From: Pyrinomonadaceae bacterium
GTDB lineage: Bacteria > Acidobacteriota > Blastocatellia > Pyrinomonadales > Pyrinomonadaceae
Assembly (NCBI GenBank): GCA_014379075.1
Contig: JACMMN010000207.1
Location: 1 to 9,360 of the forward strand
DNA: 9,360 bases
Direction of reading: 5' to 3'
Shown: one piece after another, positions 6,094 through 9,360 of the stretch
Layout of the letters: each line of letters starts with the position of its first letter
Numbering within the stretch: position 1 is the first letter of the stretch
Notes under the pieces: generated by a model
What the model was told of the DNA's origin: nothing
What the model saw: only the letters and a program-made list of their open reading frames with translations
The model's database searches: none
Program-made: the position numbers and the translations under genes

Positions 6094-7443
6094 CTAATTC
6101 TGAAGAAATAGCGATTTGTTGATGGCGGAGCTTTCTCCGACCACGGCAAAGCGTATGTTTTTCATGTACTTGTTCGCGGCAGCCTGCACGTCGCCCGGCT
6201 TTACTTCACGGATGCGGTTCAGAAATTCGAAACTGTTCCGCCATCCGCCCCCGATCAGTTCGTAACGGGCAAGTTCCCCGACCTGTGCTGAGTTGGTTTC
6301 CTGCCCGATATAATAATTCGTCAAAAATTGTCCGGCCATACCCGCGATCACGTCCTCGCGGATCGGCTGACCCTTGAGCATGTTGATCTGCTCAAGCATC
6401 ACCTTGACGGCCTGATTAGCGTCGACTGCGGTCACATATATGTTCGCGGTGTTTGCCGCAAAATTATTCAGCTCGGCATTCGGGGCGTAAGAAAGTTGAC
6501 GTTTGACACGCACTTCTTCGTAAACAAGCTGCTGCAGGATCGTGGTTGCGACGCGCATCGGAAAATAATCGGGATTGCTCAACGCAGGTGCGTCGAAATT
6601 TCCCTGGACATAATTCGTTTGAATTGCTCGCGGAACGATCTCGACTGTTCCCTTCGAAAAATCGAGAGCCGGAAGCGATTGCTCCTTATACTCGCCGCGC
6701 GGGAGTTTGCCGAAAGAAGCGGTGACGCGTGCCTTCAGATCATTTGGGTCGATGTCGCCGACAACGACGAGCAGCAGTCGCGATGTTTGCATCGTTTTCT
6801 GATGAAAGGCTCGAAGATCGGCCGCAGTGAATGCGGATATCGTTTTACTGTTTCCGATCACATCATTGGCGTAAGGATGGCCGGTAAAAACGACGCGGTT
6901 ACTCAAGGCCTGCAAGGCGCCGTCCGGGCTTATCTCGGATTCGCGCAAGCCCGCGAGAGTTTGAGCGCGGACGCGGTCTACGTCCTCCGGTAAAAACGCC
7001 GGATTGATCGCAACGTCGGTAAATATCTCCCATATCCGGTCGAAATTAGTCCGCGTCGATGCGAAAGAGATAGTGCTGAAATCGCGTCCAGCACCTGCAC
7101 CTATAGAGCTTCCCGTGCCGGCCATTTCCCGGCGAACCGTTTGGCGTGGGAACGTCTTCCCGGCTTCGACAGCCGAAGTCAGCATCAGATTCTCGATGCC
7201 GGAATTCTTGTCGGTTATATTTCTCGCACCACCTCGAATGAAAAGCCCGGCGGCAACCGTCGGCGCCGCTGCCCGGCGTTTGACGATCACCTTCATACCG
7301 TTTACGTCAAATTCGGTGACGAGAGCCGCTTGCTGGGCTATATTGTCGATCTTGCCGGTTTGGGCCTCGACGATGCTCACAAAAATGAGTATCACAACTA
7401 AACCAAAAATTTTCCTAAACGCTGAATGCTGAATACTGCTCAC
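6094..7443 (-). CDS. M16-family peptidase, non-catalytic (R/Y) subunit, exported
   Basis: A 449-residue protein with two M16 halves (about 40-235 and 245-440) and a signal peptide (FRKIFGLVVILIFVSIVEA, likely cleavage after A27). Where M16 enzymes carry HxxEH, this protein has GIENLMLTS (82-90), with Asn, Leu and Thr in place of the zinc ligands and catalytic Glu. So it cannot bind zinc in the usual way. The second half keeps the substrate-binding pair in VRVKRQLSY: R312 and Y319, with the R-x6-Y spacing of the family. This is the pattern of partner subunits such as mitochondrial MPP-alpha and bacterial M16B heterodimers. The GTG start overlaps the stop of the catalytic gene by one base (TAGTG), with GGAGG inside the upstream gene six bases before it, so translation is probably coupled. 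Its first ten codons include 7-bp repeat DNA. Confidence 0.9.
   Translation of the reverse strand: MSSIQHSAFRKIFGLVVILIFVSIVEAQTGKIDNIAQQAALVTEFDVNGMKVIVKRRAAAPTVAAGLFIRGGARNITDKNSGIENLMLTSAVEAGKTFPRQTVRREMAGTGSSIGAGAGRDFSTISFASTRTNFDRIWEIFTDVAINPAFLPEDVDRVRAQTLAGLRESEISPDGALQALSNRVVFTGHPYANDVIGNSKTISAFTAADLRAFHQKTMQTSRLLLVVVGDIDPNDLKARVTASFGKLPRGEYKEQSLPALDFSKGTVEIVPRAIQTNYVQGNFDAPALSNPDYFPMRVATTILQQLVYEEVRVKRQLSYAPNAELNNFAANTANIYVTAVDANQAVKVMLEQINMLKGQPIREDVIAGMAGQFLTNYYIGQETNSAQVGELARYELIGGGWRNSFEFLNRIREVKPGDVQAAANKYMKNIRFAVVGESSAINKSLFLQN
7422..7443. repeat. Short 7-bp repeat (GCTGAAT) at the junction of the two M16 genes
   Basis: On the + strand GCTGAAT occurs twice in tandem and is followed by the related ACTGCT. 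Read on the minus strand it encodes the first residues of the non-catalytic M16 subunit (SSIQHSA), just before its signal-peptide core. The period matches the 7-bp repeats at 9293-9360, but the sequence differs. Confidence 0.45.
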
Positions 7444-8981
7444 TATTTTCCTCCGATCAAATCCTGATCCGTTAAACTGGCTCTCGTTTTCGCGCCGGGA
7501 GACAGCAATGCGATACCGACATGATTTTTGTCTGCAATATAGGTTGTTATGTACTTATTTATATCGGCTCGTGACGTGGCACGGAGATTTTTGTGGTAGC
7601 CGCGAAAATAATCGATACCGGTTGACGACCACCAGAAACCCAGCGTATGAGCATATTCGCTCGATTTTTCCCGTTCGAAAAGGTCGTTCGATTCGAGTAT
7701 CGTCTTCGAATTTTCGAGTTCTTCATTCGTAAAATAGCCGGGCGAGGCAAACTGGGCCACCTCTGCATATGCGGCTTTAATCGCCGCCTTCGCCTTTTCG
7801 GGCGTGGTCACCAATGAGAGCGTTATCGGCCCGACGTTTCGCTGCGTGTAGTAATTTACATTCGCCCCTACCGTCAAACCGGAATCGACGAGATTCCGCT
7901 GAAAACGCGAATCGGGCTGCGACAAAATATATGAAAATACGTCGGCCGCATAGGTGCTCTTGTCGTCCTTCCCGATCGACGGCCCGTGCCAGCCGACCTG
8001 TATAAAAACATTCTGCTCGGCACTTTGCGTTTCTTCGCCCGTATTCTTTTCTATCACCACCGCCTCATTTTTCGTGAGCGGCGGATGATCGACCAGCGGA
8101 AATTCCTTGAAAGGGTCAACGGCCCGGCGTTCCCAGCTTCCCATAACTTGTTCGACAGCCTTGAAAACCTCTTCCGGCTTTACATCGCCGGTCACGATCA
8201 AAGCGGCGTTGTTCGGGAAGTAGTATCGCGACTGAATGGTCCGCATCTGATCAGTGGTTGCGGCGGCCACGGTTTCTCGTGTGCCCCCGGGATTTTTCCG
8301 CGACGGGTATTTGTAGTACAGCTTATCTGTCATTTCGCGGCTGAGATAATACGAAGGGTTGGACAAATTCCGGTCGAGTTCGCCGATCACAACCTGTTTT
8401 TCGTTTTCGAATTCCTTATCCTCAAAAACCGGGAAACGCACGGCGTCGTTTATCACGCGGATGGCGGTCGAAAGATATGGGCTTGTCGTCGTGAAATAAT
8501 AATTGACGACCTCTTCACGGGTCGAGCCATTGTATGTGATGCCGAGCGTGTCAATGTTTCTCAGATAGCTGACATCGCCGATAAGCCGCTTTGATTTGAG
8601 CGGGGAGTCGCAAACCGAATTCGCCCCGCCCGTTAGTATCAAGGCCTCGCACTGAAGCAGAAAAGCGGCCTGGTTAGGCTTGAAAAACATATGCTCATAA
8701 AGATGCGAAAGGCCGTTGAGCTCAGGCGTTTCGGTAAACGAACCATTACGGACGGCGAGTTCGACCGTTACTATCGGCACACCGGAATCCGGCAAAACGA
8801 TAACTTCGAGGCCGTTCGGCAAAGTCTTATTTACAAACGGAACCGCAAAATCCTGACGCGGTTTTACAGTCGCGGCGGCCGTATTCTTCGGCAAGGCTTG
8901 CTTGCCGTTGGCGGTTTGTGCGAGATTTACATTGGTAAATAAGGCTGCGGTTAAAAGTAAGCTTAGGAAAAATTTTTTCAC
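7443..8981 (-). CDS. M16-family zinc peptidase, catalytic subunit, exported
   Basis: A 512-residue protein with a signal peptide (MKKFFLSLLLTAALF, likely cleavage after A21 in NLA|Q) and two M16 domains (about 45-275 and 300-500). The inverted zinc motif HLYEH is at 93-97 (H93, H97 ligands; E96 catalytic). The third ligand is probably E201 in KQVVIGE. It lies 103 residues after H97, where the family usually has 74-76. The difference is an insertion of about 28 residues (roughly 108-136) that carries the protein's only two cysteines, C111 and C124. The usual R-x6-Y pair of the second half is absent: the aligned stretch is LVDSGLTV, with L364 and V371. The partner encoded next door supplies that pair. 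The GTG start is backed by GGAG (complement of 8988-8991) six bases upstream. It probably degrades or processes peptides in the periplasm; the substrate is unknown. Confidence 0.92.
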   Translation of the reverse strand: MKKFFLSLLLTAALFTNVNLAQTANGKQALPKNTAAATVKPRQDFAVPFVNKTLPNGLEVIVLPDSGVPIVTVELAVRNGSFTETPELNGLSHLYEHMFFKPNQAAFLLQCEALILTGGANSVCDSPLKSKRLIGDVSYLRNIDTLGITYNGSTREEVVNYYFTTTSPYLSTAIRVINDAVRFPVFEDKEFENEKQVVIGELDRNLSNPSYYLSREMTDKLYYKYPSRKNPGGTRETVAAATTDQMRTIQSRYYFPNNAALIVTGDVKPEEVFKAVEQVMGSWERRAVDPFKEFPLVDHPPLTKNEAVVIEKNTGEETQSAEQNVFIQVGWHGPSIGKDDKSTYAADVFSYILSQPDSRFQRNLVDSGLTVGANVNYYTQRNVGPITLSLVTTPEKAKAAIKAAYAEVAQFASPGYFTNEELENSKTILESNDLFEREKSSEYAHTLGFWWSSTGIDYFRGYHKNLRATSRADINKYITTYIADKNHVGIALLSPGAKTRASLTDQDLIGGK

Positions 8982-8987
8982 GCGAAA

Positions 8988-8991
8988 CTCC
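8988..8991 (-). promoter_or_regulatory. Ribosome binding site supporting the GTG start at 8981
   Basis: Read on the minus strand, GGAG lies six bases before GTG. No in-frame ATG precedes the signal peptide at a better distance. Confidence 0.6.
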
Positions 8992-9001
8992 GGAATCGAA
9001 A

Positions 9002-9029
9002 TAAGTACTTACGGTTACGATGATTTCAA
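9002..9029 (-). promoter_or_regulatory. Weak candidate promoter for the M16 operon
   Basis: Read on the minus strand, TTGAAA (9029-9024) is followed after 16 bases by TACTTA (9007-9002, a poor -10 match). The 90-base gap between the divergent M16 operon and the gene at 9072 must hold promoters for both, but neither is clear. Confidence 0.2.
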
Positions 9030-9071
9030 TGGAATAATTATCTAAATCTACCACAAAGGGAGACTAAATAT

Positions 9072-9290
9072 ATGGAACGTGACAATTTGATGCACGGAGC
9101 GCGAACCGCGTTGAATACAAATTCGGACACAAGAGCGTGGGCGGAAGAATATTTAAAGGCCAAAACGCGGGAAGAGATGCCGGATTTAAGCGACGAGGAC
9201 TTTGAAAAGCACTGGAAATACCACAAACCGGAGATAATGCACGCCGATGCCGCGGAAGCGATGCAGGCTTATCGAGATAGGCAGAAATGA
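9072..9290 (+). CDS. Hypothetical 72-residue soluble protein
   Basis: I do not recognise this protein. It is short, highly charged and probably all helical, with no signal peptide or membrane segment. Features include TRAWAEEYLKAKTREE (20-35), then LSDEDFEKHWKYHKPE, then a helix ADAAEAMQAYRDRQK at the C-terminus. It has three histidines (two in KHWKYHK) but no cysteine, so no obvious metal site. GGGAG at 9058-9062 lies nine bases before the ATG and supports the start. It is divergent from the M16 operon and is followed two bases after its stop by the 7-bp-repeat hairpin, which probably ends its transcript. The coding probability is good because of the ribosome site and the amphipathic composition. 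The function is unknown. Confidence 0.65.
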   Translation: MERDNLMHGARTALNTNSDTRAWAEEYLKAKTREEMPDLSDEDFEKHWKYHKPEIMHADAAEAMQAYRDRQK

Positions 9291-9292
9291 AA

Positions 9293-9360
9293 AATTACGA
9301 ATTTCTAATTACGAATTACGAGCAAAATTCTCGTAATTCGTAATTCGTAATTCGTATTAG
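9293..9360. repeat. Long hairpin made of 7-bp repeats (AATTACG / CGTAATT)
   Basis: The left arm has four heptamers: AATTACG, AATTTCT, AATTACG, AATTACG (9293-9320), then AG. After a 7-base loop (CAAAATT, 9323-9329) the right arm has CT and then CGTAATT three times (9332-9352) and CGTATTAG to the window end. The inner 16 bp (9307-9322 with 9330-9345) pair perfectly, and the outer part pairs with a few mismatches and one gap. There is no T-run in the window. It may end transcription of the gene at 9072-9290, but its tandem build suggests a dispersed repeat family. The element may continue past the edge. Confidence 0.8.

Noticed and set aside
6328..6993. 221-codon + strand frame inside the non-catalytic M16 gene
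   Set aside because: It is antisense to a gene with clear M16 features and has no ribosome site or recognisable domain.
7986..8594. 202-codon + strand frame inside the catalytic M16 gene
   Set aside because: It is a mirror frame of a conserved peptidase, with no independent support.
9293..9360. Possible CRISPR array
   Set aside because: The units are 7 bp and contiguous with no spacers, and they form one palindrome. There are no cas genes.

Overview
The window looks like ordinary chromosomal DNA of a Gram-negative bacterium. My best guess is an acidobacterium (Blastocatellia/Pyrinomonadaceae type). This is inferred from three things: a secreted FecR-like protein followed by a tryptophan/tyrosine-rich segment, a GAF-like protein with a long acidic linker and an Arg-rich C-terminal domain, and a periplasmic M16 peptidase pair. 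Three of the nine genes have putative GTG starts behind strong GGAGG-type ribosome binding sites. I see no phage, transposase, CRISPR, toxin-antitoxin, tRNA or rRNA signature.

Layout. Positions 52-1051 (+) hold a two-helix small membrane protein, a Rho-independent terminator, and a two-domain Nfu/NifU-type Fe-S carrier. Positions 1254-3113 (+) hold the large acidic GAF-like protein, preceded by a 202-base leader with an inverted repeat and two possible promoters and followed by a clear terminator. Positions 3176-3694 (-) hold an exported NTF2/SnoaL-like protein. A 348-base divergent intergenic region separates it from the exported 661-aa FecR/aromatic-rich/proline-rich protein (4043-6028, +). 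A 19-bp-stem palindrome lies between that gene and a convergent two-gene operon (8981-6094, -). The operon encodes an M16 peptidase pair: the upstream subunit keeps the HxxEH zinc site and lacks the Arg/Tyr pair, while the downstream subunit has the reverse. The last gene is a 72-aa protein of unknown function (9072-9290, +). A long hairpin built of 7-bp repeats follows it at once and runs to the window edge.

How the genes relate. Only the two M16 genes clearly work together: they overlap by one base, both are exported, and their active-site halves are complementary, so they probably form a periplasmic heterodimeric zinc protease. Three of the other products are probably also exported or membrane-bound (small membrane protein, NTF2-like protein, FecR-like protein). 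The Nfu and GAF proteins are cytoplasmic. I do not see a new multi-gene system. The most notable points are the two-cysteine insertion in the catalytic M16 subunit, the heptamer-repeat DNA at two places around the M16 operon, and the architectures of the GAF-like and FecR-like proteins.
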